Positions 1-8,145 are shown, counted from the first letter of the stretch. The stretch is 64,000 nt of DNA from Mucilaginibacter yixingensis (GCF_041080815.1 NZ_CP160205.1:558001-622000); one strand, 5' to 3'. A program made the numbers and translations. Notes: generated by a model not told the origin, from the sequence alone.

Positions 1-1
1 T

Positions 2-340
2 AAAATTGAAGAAGCCGCCAACACACCACAGGGGCCGGGTATCGTCACCACAGTACAGGAATTGGAGGGCTTTTATATCATCAAATCACTTTTACGCCAG
101 CATATCGACGCCAAACGCATTACCTACCGAGACGCTTTATCCTACTTTGCTATCCTCCTCGACGATAATAACCGCAAAACCATCTGCCGCCTCTATCTCG
201 ACGGTAGTAAAAACTACTTGGCGGTCCTAGACGAAACGAAAAAAGAAGTTCGGCATGAAATTAAATCGCTCGACGGGATCTATCAATTGGGTGATTTGCT
301 ATTAGAAGTTATTGGTCGTCTAGAAAAAGTTAAAAGCTGA
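2..340 (+). CDS. C-terminal end of a probable restriction-type nuclease (partial)
   Basis: The reading frame is open from the window edge, so only the last 112 residues are seen. They contain a segment of the form EGFYIIKSLLR, then YRDALSYFAILLDDNN followed by KTICRLYLD and a weakly acidic tail. From memory this resembles the C-terminal part of Bacteroidota proteins annotated as type I restriction endonuclease-like (HSDR_N-type) nucleases of about 350 residues. No catalytic residues lie in the visible part, so the function is an inference. A perfect hairpin follows the stop codon directly, which suggests the transcript ends there. The internal TTG or ATG codons downstream are not starts, because similarity to the family begins before them. 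Confidence 0.45.
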   Translation, partial: KIEEAANTPQGPGIVTTVQELEGFYIIKSLLRQHIDAKRITYRDALSYFAILLDDNNRKTICRLYLDGSKNYLAVLDETKKEVRHEIKSLDGIYQLGDLLLEVIGRLEKVKS

Positions 341-376
341 TCAAATTGCCTTACGATTTATCGTAAGGCAATTTGA
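341..376 (+). terminator. Perfect 16-bp hairpin after the nuclease fragment
   Basis: Positions 341-356 and 361-376 are exact inverse complements separated by the 4-base loop TTTA. The hairpin begins on the base after the stop codon. There is no clean T-run on the + strand after it, so it may end transcription in another way or protect the mRNA 3' end. Confidence 0.6.
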
Positions 377-399
377 ATTGATGAGATTTTAAACCATAT

Positions 400-428
400 T
401 TCCTGTTTAAGCAGCTTTTAAACAGGAA
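400..428. repeat. Second inverted repeat before the next gene
   Basis: TTCCTGTTTAA at 400-410 pairs with TTAAACAGGAA at 418-428 around a 7-base loop. It lies 24 bases before the ATG of the next gene, so it could be an operator or a 5'-UTR hairpin. No T-run follows. Confidence 0.4.
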
Positions 429-452
429 GTATAACCATTCAGCCCATATATT

Positions 453-1130
453 ATGATTATCAAAAATGTAACAATTAAGCAGCTAGCAGAATTCAGAAGA
501 TTGTCAGATCGGCGCAGGCAGAGTTTTGCTCGGCAAATACAAACTACACCAGCAATGAGTTCCGGTGATGGCGGCGGCGATTACTGGATCTCAAGTTCAA
601 GCGCGATAAGCAACGCCTTTAAATTACAGAATAATCAATTTATTGCAGATAAAATTAGTCAGTTGAATGACAGCTATAAGGCAGCAGATCACATGGGTTC
701 CAAAATTATGTATAAGCGAAATTTGGAGATTTTACACCTATATGAATATTTTAATCTCTCCGCGTGGGCTCCGGCTACTGCATTAACCTACCTGACAAGG
801 CCCAAAGTCACGTTGATTAAACAAAATGTACCGTTACAGATACTTCCGCAGCTTGTTTTTAGCTTTGAGCAAAATGGTGAGGCGATGCTGGGCGGGGCTT
901 GGTTCGTGACTTGGCTTGAAAAGTTTAATATTGGAGATCTGGGGATGTATACAGAAGCATTATTTGAATATCTGATGCTGGTCTATGGTCGCGACCATCA
1001 AATAGACCCACAATTTTGCTTTACTGCTGATCTTATTGAGCGAACGGTCGTTAGTTATGATCAGCTTCAAAATGGAGCAGTGTCCGCAGTATTGTCGCCA
1101 ACATTAGACGAATTGAATGCATTGATTTGA
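453..1130 (+). CDS. Hypothetical protein, 225 aa
   Basis: I do not recognise this family. The ATG start gives a soluble protein without signal peptide or membrane segment. It has a basic N-terminus (RRLSDRRRQSFARQ), a flexible Gly/Ser patch around residues 37-52, then a largely helical body with aromatic-rich stretches (YEYFNLSAWAPATAL; WFVTWLEKFNIGDLGMYTEALFEYLMLVYG). No catalytic motif is visible. It stands alone between the nuclease fragment and the PD-(D/E)XK gene on the same strand, with almost 200 bases before the next gene, so an operon is not obvious. The neighbourhood suggests a defence or accessory island, but nothing in the protein itself shows that. Confidence 0.6.
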   Translation: MIIKNVTIKQLAEFRRLSDRRRQSFARQIQTTPAMSSGDGGGDYWISSSSAISNAFKLQNNQFIADKISQLNDSYKAADHMGSKIMYKRNLEILHLYEYFNLSAWAPATALTYLTRPKVTLIKQNVPLQILPQLVFSFEQNGEAMLGGAWFVTWLEKFNIGDLGMYTEALFEYLMLVYGRDHQIDPQFCFTADLIERTVVSYDQLQNGAVSAVLSPTLDELNALI

Positions 1131-1323
1131 CCATTAAAAAGCGCAATCGTAATTCTCGCTTGATAATACAAAAACACTTTATCTGCTTGGGTCAACTGCT
1201 CATGTCGCAAGAGATAGTTTTATAATTACAAATCAATAAGTTCTTGTGGCTCTGTTTTCGGTCGCCATTTAGGGTACCAACAGAAATTAATATATTTACA
1301 GCTTACTAAACCTTCTCCGAATT

Positions 1324-2322
1324 ATGCCTTTCAAACACTTTTTAAACACTTCACTCAAGTTTGAGCGAACACATCAGTTGATTCTGCAGTGCCTTTTTAA
1401 TGATGCTTTATTTTTAAAAGCCGCAACCGGCCTGGAAGTGGAAAATCCCCAGGTAGTTTTAGAGCCTGTAAAAAGTCTTTTTGATATTGGTATTCTAGAT
1501 CCTGACGGTAACATGATCTGTCTGATTGAGTTAAAGATGTGGTCCAACTTATCGAACGCTCAACTCGAAAGGCAACGGAGGTATTTGGAACTCACACAAT
1601 GTCCTGGTGTGCATATTTTATTGGGTGCCTCGGACCTCCAGTTTTACCGTGATGAAAGTTATGATGACATTGCTGAATTCTCTGATCAGCGCAGCTGTAA
1701 GGTTGGGTACAAAGAACTAATCTCAATACTGGAAAGATTCGCAAGTCTAAGTCCAGCAGGTGCTCCTATAACTATCATCGCAGAGGATTATAAAGAAGCT
1801 TTACAAAAGCAGGAGAAATATATCAACGACGCATGGCTGGATAGTTCAGCTAGCCTACACTTGCGCAGTTACTCGGCCTATAGCAAGATCCGCAAATATC
1901 TGATTAATGAAGCTTTTTATATTTATTCTGTCAATAATCCTGGTGGCACCGCACATATCCTGAATGACGACCGTTCATGGACGGAATTTCTTTATCAAGG
2001 GCATAAATTTAAAATGTATCAGGAAATACTTGACTTAAAGCTGATGATCAGGATAGAGAGCTTTGGGGCGCCTAATGCAGTAAAAACTTCGCTAAAACAA
2101 AGGGTGATACAACTACTTCAGCAGAAAGATCCCAACCAAATATCCTGGTCGTTTAGCAGTCGTACCAGTAAATATCACAAGATCGCGATTTATCATCCCG
2201 TAATGAAAACAGAAGTTGACTGCGAACAAGTCGCAACTATTATGCGCTCATTGAACGCCATTATCAAAGATATCGTTCGGATTGTTGAAGATAATAAGAC
2301 CGAACTGGAAGTTGCAGAATAA
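1324..2322 (+). CDS. PD-(D/E)XK nuclease superfamily protein
   Basis: The 332-aa product carries the PD-(D/E)XK signature near residues 53-75: FDIGILD gives the metal-binding Asp, and a β-strand later IELK gives the Glu-x-Lys pair. A helical segment with SNLSNAQLERQ follows, as in the PDDEXK_4/PF14281-type proteins that this resembles. Such proteins are predicted DNases, often of defence islands; the substrate here is unknown. The second half (residues 160-332) is mixed α/β with no motif I can name. The ATG at 1324 fits the conserved N-terminus. About 50 bases after the stop lies an IS3 relic, so sequence downstream has been rearranged. Confidence 0.7.
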   Translation: MPFKHFLNTSLKFERTHQLILQCLFNDALFLKAATGLEVENPQVVLEPVKSLFDIGILDPDGNMICLIELKMWSNLSNAQLERQRRYLELTQCPGVHILLGASDLQFYRDESYDDIAEFSDQRSCKVGYKELISILERFASLSPAGAPITIIAEDYKEALQKQEKYINDAWLDSSASLHLRSYSAYSKIRKYLINEAFYIYSVNNPGGTAHILNDDRSWTEFLYQGHKFKMYQEILDLKLMIRIESFGAPNAVKTSLKQRVIQLLQQKDPNQISWSFSSRTSKYHKIAIYHPVMKTEVDCEQVATIMRSLNAIIKDIVRIVEDNKTELEVAE

Positions 2323-2369
2323 CTGCCTATATCAGTACATTGAAAGCCGAAAGGCTGCGCAGTTAACTG

Positions 2370-2470
2370 TGACAATCTGTGCTTCGGTAATAATAGAGTT
2401 CTTCATTGTTGACTGTTTAAAGTTAAGACTTTTCGCCCTTTAAGAAGTCCGACTTTTAGGAGGGGTTACA
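2370..2470 (-). mobile_element. Relic of the IS3-family element (terminal 101 bp)
   Basis: This stretch matches 52394-52494, the IRL-side end of the complete IS3-family element on the far side of the window, with only two visible substitutions. It includes the terminal inverted repeat (outer end TGTAACCCC at 2470) and the first 12 codons of the transposase orfA on the minus strand. Identity stops abruptly at 2370. The rest of the element is gone, so this is a deletion remnant and cannot move alone. It shows that the same IS once sat here, in the same orientation as the intact copy. Confidence 0.9.
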
Positions 2471-2471
2471 A

Positions 2472-2838
2472 TCCGATTCGATATAGAGATGAGGCCATAA
2501 ATTATATTAAGGAAAAACATAGCTTAGAAGATAAGATCATTGCAATGTGTTCAATGACGAGTTTGCCCACAAATCAGTACATTGATCTTCTGAATAGCTA
2601 CTATGCTTTATTCCGGGATCATAAAATCAGCGAATCTTTACTTAATAGAGGTTTATTCAACGAATTTGATACCCAATATAAAGTGGCCAAGCTATATAAC
2701 GACCCGTCATTACGTAAACTTCTAAAGAAGATGCTGAATGATGACTCTTTGTCTAAAGCGTTTAGAATGGACATACGTAATGAAATATTAAATGGAAGAT
2801 GGCTGCATGATTTACAAAGAACAGGACACTTGAAATGA
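2472..2838 (+). pseudogene. 3' remnant of an unknown gene cut by the IS relic
   Basis: The frame is open from the IS relic boundary to the stop at 2838 (about 122 codons) and reads through the terminal repeat without its own start. The first internal ATG is at 2545. The product is soluble, helical and charged (KEKHSLEDKII; LRKLLKKMLNDDSLSKAF; ends GRWLHDLQRTGHLK). I do not recognise it. Because the open frame runs up to the IS end, I read it as the C-terminal part of a gene whose front was lost in the IS event, possibly still translated from 2545 as a 97-aa peptide. Confidence 0.5.
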
Positions 2839-3212
2839 TAATTTTGCGATTAATGCATACACTATTTCGAGGTTGTAAAGGGAGAGATAAATACTACCAC
2901 ATCAATGGCAACTGATGCACCAAATATAAAAGTAACTTTATCCCATACTGTTGTAGGTGAATATAATAGTAATTCTGGGATTCGGATCGCAATTAGCGCA
3001 ATCTTTAAAAAAGCGCATTCCTACTATGTTTTCGCGAACTTTTTTATTTGACTGAGATTCGGATTGCGATTAGTGTAGAGTTGTTATCCTCTTATAATAA
3101 TGATAATTAAAAGGTCTTTTAATAATGTTACCGGGCAACCAAAGCTTTCGTTAGAAAGCTCGATGTTATGATTCGATGTTTTTAATTACTAATTTTTTTA
3201 GTATTTTTAAAC
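2839..3212. repeat. Non-coding gap with a pair of imperfect 22-bp direct repeats
   Basis: No gene is visible. Two copies of a 22-bp word, GATTCGGATYGCRATTAGYGYA, lie at 2979-3000 and 3056-3077 (18 of 22 identical). They sit between the IS-damaged zone and the first gene of the mobilization region, so they could be a protein-binding pair or an element end. There is no direct proof for either. Confidence 0.45.
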
Positions 3213-3807
3213 ATGGAACCAAAACAAATCGCCTGGCTCACCGGCCTGGCCGGGTTAGCCGGTGCTTTACTGACACAGCTGATGTCAGGCCTGTTCAGCT
3301 ATATGAATGACCGCCGCAGGCAACGACTGGATCTGCAAAGGGATTACCGGAACAAAAGGACCGAAATCGGCGAGAACTTTTATTTTATGAATGGTGAACT
3401 GATGGCCATGATCAAAAAGAATATTGCCTACTGGCATACGCGCCTGCATTACCGGAGTGATGTTACGCTTAGTTTTTTACAGCAGGAAATGGATCGTTTG
3501 GATGCTTACCAGACCAAACTCCAGAATGAAAACTGGAAGTATAACCTGATCGGGATCTATTTTGATACGCCCTTACAGTTTTGGCGAAATGCTCGAGGAC
3601 AATAAGCGTTCGCATGAGCTATACCTGAAGGTGCTGGATCAGTCAGAAATTATCAGGCGTACTTTACCTCAAGAAAGGGATGATCTCTACCCGGAGTATC
3701 AGGCGGCTTTGAAACTGTTGTGTGAACATTATCAAATGATCTATGAACGAATGGGAAGCAATATGAGCGCGGTAAAAGGGGCGTTGGTTGCTGGGTTTGA
3801 AATGTAA
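3213..3807 (+). pseudogene. Frameshifted gene for a membrane-anchored helical protein
   Basis: Two overlapping frames form one protein of about 197 residues. The first (from 3213) has an N-terminal hydrophobic helix (QIAWLTGLAGLAGALLTQLM) and a basic coiled segment, then runs out of frame and stops at 3605. The second resumes as YSFGEMLEDNKRSHELYLKVLDQ and ends at 3807. The frames join if one T in CCCTTACAG near 3576 is an extra base, giving ...IYFDTPYSFGEML... The architecture is one membrane anchor plus cytoplasmic helices. I do not recognise the family. It may be a recent mutation or a base-calling error; re-reading this homopolymer-like spot would decide. Confidence 0.6.
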
Positions 3808-4255
3808 ATAATTGTATATCAAAATATTGATTTGTTTTGGTGTTTCCCCATGATTACATTGTTAGCAACATTTGCTTATTCTCTTTTCCATGAAGATCAC
3901 CAGAGAAAAAAGACAATATCCGCCAATATTATATTGATGGAAACCGGGATACTAAACACTGTTTTGTATTAAAGCAAGCCATGTTTCGACTTTGTCAAAA
4001 CGGCTTGCCGGTATACCCGGACCCGATATGCCTCACTTTGTTCAGCATAATTTTTTATTTTCTTTTATAAATTACTTATATTTGAGTTCCGTCAGTGGGC
4101 ACCCCCTAATTTGTATTTGGCTACTCTGACAAATGATTGTACCTTTTGTACGGTCATCTAAATGCGGCCCGTGCGTCCGCAGTGTCCCTTTGGGGCATTC
4201 CGAGAGGTCGTTTCAGTTGCTTCGACCCACTTCAACGTAAATTTCCTTTTTATCG
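3808..4255. other. Non-coding region upstream of mobilization genes; candidate oriT
   Basis: This 448-bp stretch holds no convincing gene. It contains a hairpin (GCAAGCC 3974-3980 with GGCTTGC 4002-4008, and inner GTTT/AAAC pairing) and GC-rich partial palindromes closer to MobC (GCGG...CCGC around 4161-4177; GTAC-CTTTT-GTAC around 4140-4154). Mobilizable elements commonly place the transfer origin directly upstream of the MobC/relaxase pair, so this is the most likely site of oriT. I cannot point to the nick. Confidence 0.4.
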
Positions 4256-4597
4256 ATGGCCAGACCCAAGGTTTCGTCAGCGGATAAACGCTCTACCAGA
4301 TTCATGTTACAACTGAAGCTGGCAGAAAAGAAAAAAATAGACGAGGCTGCCTCCGCCTGCGGCCTGCGCTCTGCCGTATGGGCACGTGAAAAAATCCTTA
4401 AAGGCCGTTTCCCGGAACCCAAAGCCGCACGGTTAGATCTTTATACTTATACCGAACTGAAAAAGATCGGGGTTAACCTCAATCAACTGACACGGCTGGC
4501 GAACGGTGGCCATTTATCCCCGCAACTCATCGGGACGCTCGTCCGGCTGGAACAAAAGCTGGACGCCATCACCGCAAAGCTCGTATATGATCGCTAG
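4256..4597 (+). CDS. mobC: MobC-like relaxosome accessory protein
   Basis: This small basic protein of 113 aa has the layout of Bacteroidota MobC/BmgB-type mobilization proteins (PF05713-like). A ribbon-helix-helix-like N-terminus (residues 5-50, with STRFMLQLKLAEKKKIDEAA and SAVWAREKILKG) is followed by the conserved ELKKIGVNLNQLTRLAN motif and a helical tail. MobC proteins bind oriT and help the relaxase open the DNA. The ATG at 4256 follows the candidate oriT region, and the last four codons overlap the relaxase start, which implies translational coupling. The assignment rests on the motif near the C-terminus and on the adjacent relaxase. Confidence 0.85.
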   Translation: MARPKVSSADKRSTRFMLQLKLAEKKKIDEAASACGLRSAVWAREKILKGRFPEPKAARLDLYTYTELKKIGVNLNQLTRLANGGHLSPQLIGTLVRLEQKLDAITAKLVYDR

Positions 4598-6122
4598 TCA
4601 ACGTATCGGTAAAAGCTTTCTTGGCGCATTGAACTATAATGTGAAGAAGCTTCATAAGGCAGCTCATGAGCGGGCCGAGCTACTTGGCACCAACTTTTCT
4701 TCAGTTGCGGTAAAGAACATATTGCGGGAGGTTGATCTAATGCGGCAGCTCCGGCCTCAGCTAGGCAGGTATGTATACCACACCAGCCTTAACTTTTCCG
4801 CCGCAGATATCAGCAATCTGACCAATGAAAAACTATTGGACATTGCGCTGGACTATCTGACGGGAATGGGATTCACTAACAATCAGTACCTGATATTCCG
4901 GCATTATGATGCCGGGCACCCCCACATTCATCTATTGGCTAACCGGATCTGTTTTGATGGCAGTGTCGTGTCTGACAGCAATAATTACAATCGGAGCGAA
5001 AAATTGGTAAGAGCACTGGAATATCGCTATAACCTCACACCTGTAGGACAGAGTAACTATGTAGTGAAGGAGCGTAATAACCATGTAAATAAGTATCGGA
5101 GTAATACGGTAACCGGTGAACCAGGCACCTCCATAACTAATGAGCTGGATAATTATGTAACCAGGAATCAGCCTAACAATATAACAGCAGAGCGGAATAA
5201 CCCTGTAAATATGTATCGGAGTAACACAGAAACCGATAAGCCACGTAATCCGATAACTAATAAACGGGGTAGCGGTGTAACAAGCAATCAGCCTAACAAT
5301 ATAACAACCGAGCGGAACAACCAGCAAAATAAATATCTCGGTACTCCTGAAAATGAGGGGAGAAGTAACCCTATAATTGGCCATCAAAGTAACCCTATGA
5401 TGGAGAACTCTTATAACCAGGTAACGATAGAACGGAATAACTACCGATCTCTCCGCGCACCCAAAAAAGGTGAGATTGAAATGTCTATCCGCATGGGCAA
5501 ACCATCGGATAAAATGCTTTTGCAGGAAAAACTGGCGCTTATCCTGAAAAGCCAAAGCCTGAGTATGCAGGATTTCATCCAGCAATGCGAAATGAAAGGT
5601 GTTTTGCTATTATTCAACCAGGCCTCCACGGGCAGGGTCAGCGGCATAACCTATTTCCATGAAGGCTTTAAGGCAAAAGGCCAGGCACTGGGTGAACGGT
5701 TCAAATGGATGGAGATCGTCAAACAATTGGATTATGAGCAAAACAGAGACAGCGAGGCAATTAGCGAAACAAATCGCCGGACAAGGCAGCGCTACGGGCT
5801 ACTCGACCAGGCGGGAGCAATTACTATCCCAGGAAGAAGCGGAGAAAGAAATGCTGAACCTGTTTCAGGCAAGCGCAAAGATGTTACAGGACCTGAATTT
5901 GATCAGGAGCATGGTCCAACGGCAGGAATCACGGCAGACCAGCTCACAGCAAAAGCAGCAGATGCTTTGGATAGTAATGTTATTACTGTTGCTGATTCAA
6001 ATAATTACGATGGCAGTTACGATCAACATCTGCATATCTCGATAGCAGAGGATATCGATGACGAAGCCATCAATGGGAGAAACAGGAGACGCCAGCAGAG
6101 AGCCAGAACGAACACCCGTTAA
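4587..6122 (+). CDS. mobA: Relaxase/mobilization nuclease (MOBP type)
   Basis: The relaxase nicks and carries the transferred strand of the element. I start it at the ATG at 4587 (MIASQRIGKSFLGALNYN), inside the end of mobC; the extension upstream is out-of-frame mobC sequence. Relaxase motifs follow: the early Tyr in ALNYN, a helix with the HTSLNFSAAD strand, and the metal triad in FRHYDAGHPHIHLLANR around residue 110. Residues about 160-285 are a low-complexity linker made by a 120-bp tandem repeat. A conserved downstream segment (GVLLLFNQ...YFHEGFKAKGQALGERFKW) then matches other Bacteroidota MobA proteins. The C-terminal 130 residues are poorly structured and overlap another frame. Total length is 511 aa. 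Confidence 0.9.
   Translation: MIASQRIGKSFLGALNYNVKKLHKAAHERAELLGTNFSSVAVKNILREVDLMRQLRPQLGRYVYHTSLNFSAADISNLTNEKLLDIALDYLTGMGFTNNQYLIFRHYDAGHPHIHLLANRICFDGSVVSDSNNYNRSEKLVRALEYRYNLTPVGQSNYVVKERNNHVNKYRSNTVTGEPGTSITNELDNYVTRNQPNNITAERNNPVNMYRSNTETDKPRNPITNKRGSGVTSNQPNNITTERNNQQNKYLGTPENEGRSNPIIGHQSNPMMENSYNQVTIERNNYRSLRAPKKGEIEMSIRMGKPSDKMLLQEKLALILKSQSLSMQDFIQQCEMKGVLLLFNQASTGRVSGITYFHEGFKAKGQALGERFKWMEIVKQLDYEQNRDSEAISETNRRTRQRYGLLDQAGAITIPGRSGERNAEPVSGKRKDVTGPEFDQEHGPTAGITADQLTAKAADALDSNVITVADSNNYDGSYDQHLHISIAEDIDDEAINGRNRRRQQRARTNTR
5071..5445 (+). repeat. 120-bp in-frame tandem repeat within the relaxase
   Basis: Copies begin at 5071, 5191 and 5311, and a partial fourth at 5431, always exactly 120 bases apart and starting with A[GA]CG[TG]AA[TC]AA. 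Each encodes a 40-residue Asn-rich unit (for example ERNNPVNMYRSNT). Copies 1 and 2 are most alike; copy 3 has drifted. The repeat inserts a polar linker between the nuclease core and the conserved downstream domain. Copy number could differ between strains. Confidence 0.85.
5734..6045 (+). CDS. Small coiled-coil membrane protein nested in the relaxase gene (+1 frame)
   Basis: The frame from the ATG at 5734 encodes 103 residues, entirely inside the relaxase gene but in another frame. It looks like a real protein: a charged helical region with heptad-like spacing (EEAEKEMLNLFQASAKMLQDLNLIRSMVQ), a Gln-rich hinge, then a C-terminal membrane helix (MLWIVMLLLLLIQIITMAV). The competing relaxase frame here looks disordered, although its start (YEQNRDSEAISETNRRTR) matches other relaxases, so both frames are probably coding at least up to about 5800. 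It may be a mobilization helper of the MobB kind. Function is unproven. Confidence 0.55.
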   Translation: MSKTETARQLAKQIAGQGSATGYSTRREQLLSQEEAEKEMLNLFQASAKMLQDLNLIRSMVQRQESRQTSSQQKQQMLWIVMLLLLLIQIITMAVTINICISR

Positions 6123-6242
6123 TTTTTTAATAATGAAACAAATCGTCACCCCCAAAGGATCAGGCCGAAGCCCATGAGTGAAAGCTACAGTTAATTTGTA
6201 AACCATTGATTAATTTATTATATTCAGGAAAGTATTTATACT

Positions 6243-6476
6243 ATGAAAACGCTGATTTTCTTCGTGATTACCACTGTTGTATCCTATGGCGTTATGATGT
6301 CTGCCATCTACAAAGGCACCGATATGGATATCGTAAAACATGGGGTAATTGCCTTTACGATTTGGGGCGTTTGCCTGGTGTATCTAAACAGACGCATGCG
6401 GAAAAGGTCGCCCCGTGAAGAGAATGAGCAAATGCTCAATGTTTATCTTCGGGATCGCCTTAAACGCAGGCTGTAG
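6243..6476 (+). CDS. Small two-helix membrane protein
   Basis: The 77-aa product has two hydrophobic helices (residues 3-22 and 33-50) and a basic cytoplasmic tail ending EQMLNVYLRDRLKRRL. No family is recognised. It follows the relaxase on the same strand and precedes a similar small gene, and both lie before TraJ, so a role in the transfer region is plausible but unproven. The tail pattern ExxxxYxRxRL recurs in the next gene. Confidence 0.6.
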   Translation: MKTLIFFVITTVVSYGVMMSAIYKGTDMDIVKHGVIAFTIWGVCLVYLNRRMRKRSPREENEQMLNVYLRDRLKRRL

Positions 6477-6581
6477 ACTTTCCGGGCCGGTTAATCTGTC
6501 GGCTACTAAGTTTCTGGCAAAAACCGGAAGCTAATACCCTGAGTCAATTCTACAGGGGCGTTAACATTTAACTTTTATCGT

Positions 6582-6833
6582 ATGCGACGTTTACTTGTTA
6601 AAACAGGCATTTTCGTATGGTTCATAGCAACCAATGTCATTTCAGCTGCAGCCATTGAGGCCGCCATTCATTTTCATCGGTACAGGTTCGGTTATATCAG
6701 TTTAGCAATTGGGCTTTTTGCTCTTTATGCAGGAGGCTGGTATTACCGGATCAAGGGCGATCCCCGGAGAGGAGCCACCGAGTCGGTTATTCGCTATTAC
6801 TGGCGAACTCGTTTGTCGAAGGGGGCTTTCTGA
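6582..6833 (+). CDS. Small two-helix membrane protein, paralogue-like
   Basis: This 83-aa protein has two hydrophobic helices (residues 7-27 and 38-54) and a C-terminal tail TESVIRYYWRTRLSKGAF that mirrors the tail of the preceding small protein. The shared layout suggests an old duplication. It is encoded between the relaxase block and TraJ. No function can be assigned from sequence. Confidence 0.6.
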   Translation: MRRLLVKTGIFVWFIATNVISAAAIEAAIHFHRYRFGYISLAIGLFALYAGGWYYRIKGDPRRGATESVIRYYWRTRLSKGAF

Positions 6834-6931
6834 GTATATATCGGAAACCTTAGACGAATAGCAAAGCAAGAGCTTTGAATCAGGTAGCCGGCACGAATTC
6901 CGGCTACTTCAATTACAAAAAAACTTCAGGA

Positions 6932-8080
6932 ATGAAAAAGTTAGTATTAACACTGATTTTATCACTTTGCACCATCTGCGTATTTGCGCAGGATGAGAGT
7001 GCGGCTGGACAAACTTTCAAAATGATCCAGGGGGCCGGCGTATATGACGATGGTATGATGGGTATGCTAGCCGGTTTGAGAGATTTTATCTGGAACGGAT
7101 GGTCCGATTTTATAGGCGATGCCAAAGCCCTCGCCGCGATTTTCACCATTGTTTTTTTTGCTATTAAATCCTATGAGATGATGGTTGGGGACAAACAGCT
7201 GGAGATCATGCCGCTGTTACGTCCTTTTGGCCTGGCGATGATCATCCTATGGTGGAATGTATTTGTTAGAATGATTGCCTTTCCCTGTGACTTAATCCAG
7301 CAACAATCACAGGATAAATGGAAGGAGGCGCAGGTTGCTGCTGACGATCTGCGCGTAAAGCGGGCAGAGCTCCAGCAAGAAATGGCGGACAGTCTTTACA
7401 ATTTCCAGGCGCAAACGCAGGTCGCAGAGAAAGAGTCTGACACCTGGTATGGCGAAGCCTGGGATGCGGTTACCAGTACGGTTAAGCAGGGGATTTCTAC
7501 CGTTGTTACCCCGTTACTCGAAATGAAGCAGCGACTGCAGATCAGTTTGCAATTACTTATCACGCAGCTATTAGAATTGCTTGCGATCTGGATACTCAGG
7601 ATAGCAACTTATTTTGTGCTCTTTCTACAAGTGTTCTATTCCAGCGTTTTAGTGATCCTCGGGCCTTTTGCTGTTGCGGTCAGCATCCTGCCTGCCTTCC
7701 GGGATAGTTTTTCGACATGGATAGCTCGTTTTATTTCGGTCAATCTGTACGGAGCTATCGCATTTTTAATCATGTGGTTGTCGGCCTATATCCAGCAATA
7801 TGCGATGACAGCTGAGATCAGCCGTTATCAGGAAATTCTACATGGTGGGGTAACAGCCAATAAAATGGCCGAGATTACCGTATTTGCATCTAATGGCATA
7901 TTAAGCTTTGGAACCGTGATCATTACTTTTTTGGTCGGCGCTATTGCGATGTTTACTGTACCAAGTATTTCGACCTGGATAGTTTCAACCTCGGGCGTAG
8001 GTTCTGCCACGAGCTCGTTCGGTAGAAATGCTGCCGCCGCTGCTTCATTGGGAAAAAAGGTGGTTAGTGGTATGTTTTGA
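6932..8080 (+). CDS. traJ: TraJ-like conjugal transfer membrane protein
   Basis: The 382-aa protein begins at ATG 6932 with a signal peptide ending in FAQD. The longer frame upstream lacks similarity. It has multiple membrane segments: FTIVFFAIKSYEMMVG, PFGLAMIILWWNVFVRM, a long central pair (LLITQLLELLAIWILRIATYF and FYSSVLVILGPFAVAVSILP), and C-terminal segments to residue 365. This is the layout of TraJ in Bacteroidota conjugative transposons, an inner-membrane VirB6-like part of the mating channel. It is notable that no other channel genes (TraG, TraK-TraO) are present, so it cannot form a complete channel alone. A strong hairpin terminator follows. Confidence 0.8.
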   Translation: MKKLVLTLILSLCTICVFAQDESAAGQTFKMIQGAGVYDDGMMGMLAGLRDFIWNGWSDFIGDAKALAAIFTIVFFAIKSYEMMVGDKQLEIMPLLRPFGLAMIILWWNVFVRMIAFPCDLIQQQSQDKWKEAQVAADDLRVKRAELQQEMADSLYNFQAQTQVAEKESDTWYGEAWDAVTSTVKQGISTVVTPLLEMKQRLQISLQLLITQLLELLAIWILRIATYFVLFLQVFYSSVLVILGPFAVAVSILPAFRDSFSTWIARFISVNLYGAIAFLIMWLSAYIQQYAMTAEISRYQEILHGGVTANKMAEITVFASNGILSFGTVIITFLVGAIAMFTVPSISTWIVSTSGVGSATSSFGRNAAAAASLGKKVVSGMF

Positions 8081-8108
8081 GATGTTGATAGATGGAAGAT
8101 TCGTAGAG

Positions 8109-8132
8109 AAGCCGCCTTGTGCGGCTTTTCTT
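8109..8132 (+). terminator. Rho-independent terminator between traJ and the XRE gene
   Basis: AAGCCGC (8109-8115) pairs perfectly with GCGGCTT (8121-8127) around a 5-base loop, followed by a T-rich tail. It lies between two convergent genes and may serve both. Confidence 0.8.
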
Positions 8133-8145
8133 ATAAGTAACAGTC

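Noticed and set aside
4932..5585. Long minus-strand frame of 217 aa inside the relaxase
   Set aside because: It is the mirror of the Asn-rich tandem repeat; it has no family features and the opposite strand has clear relaxase motifs.
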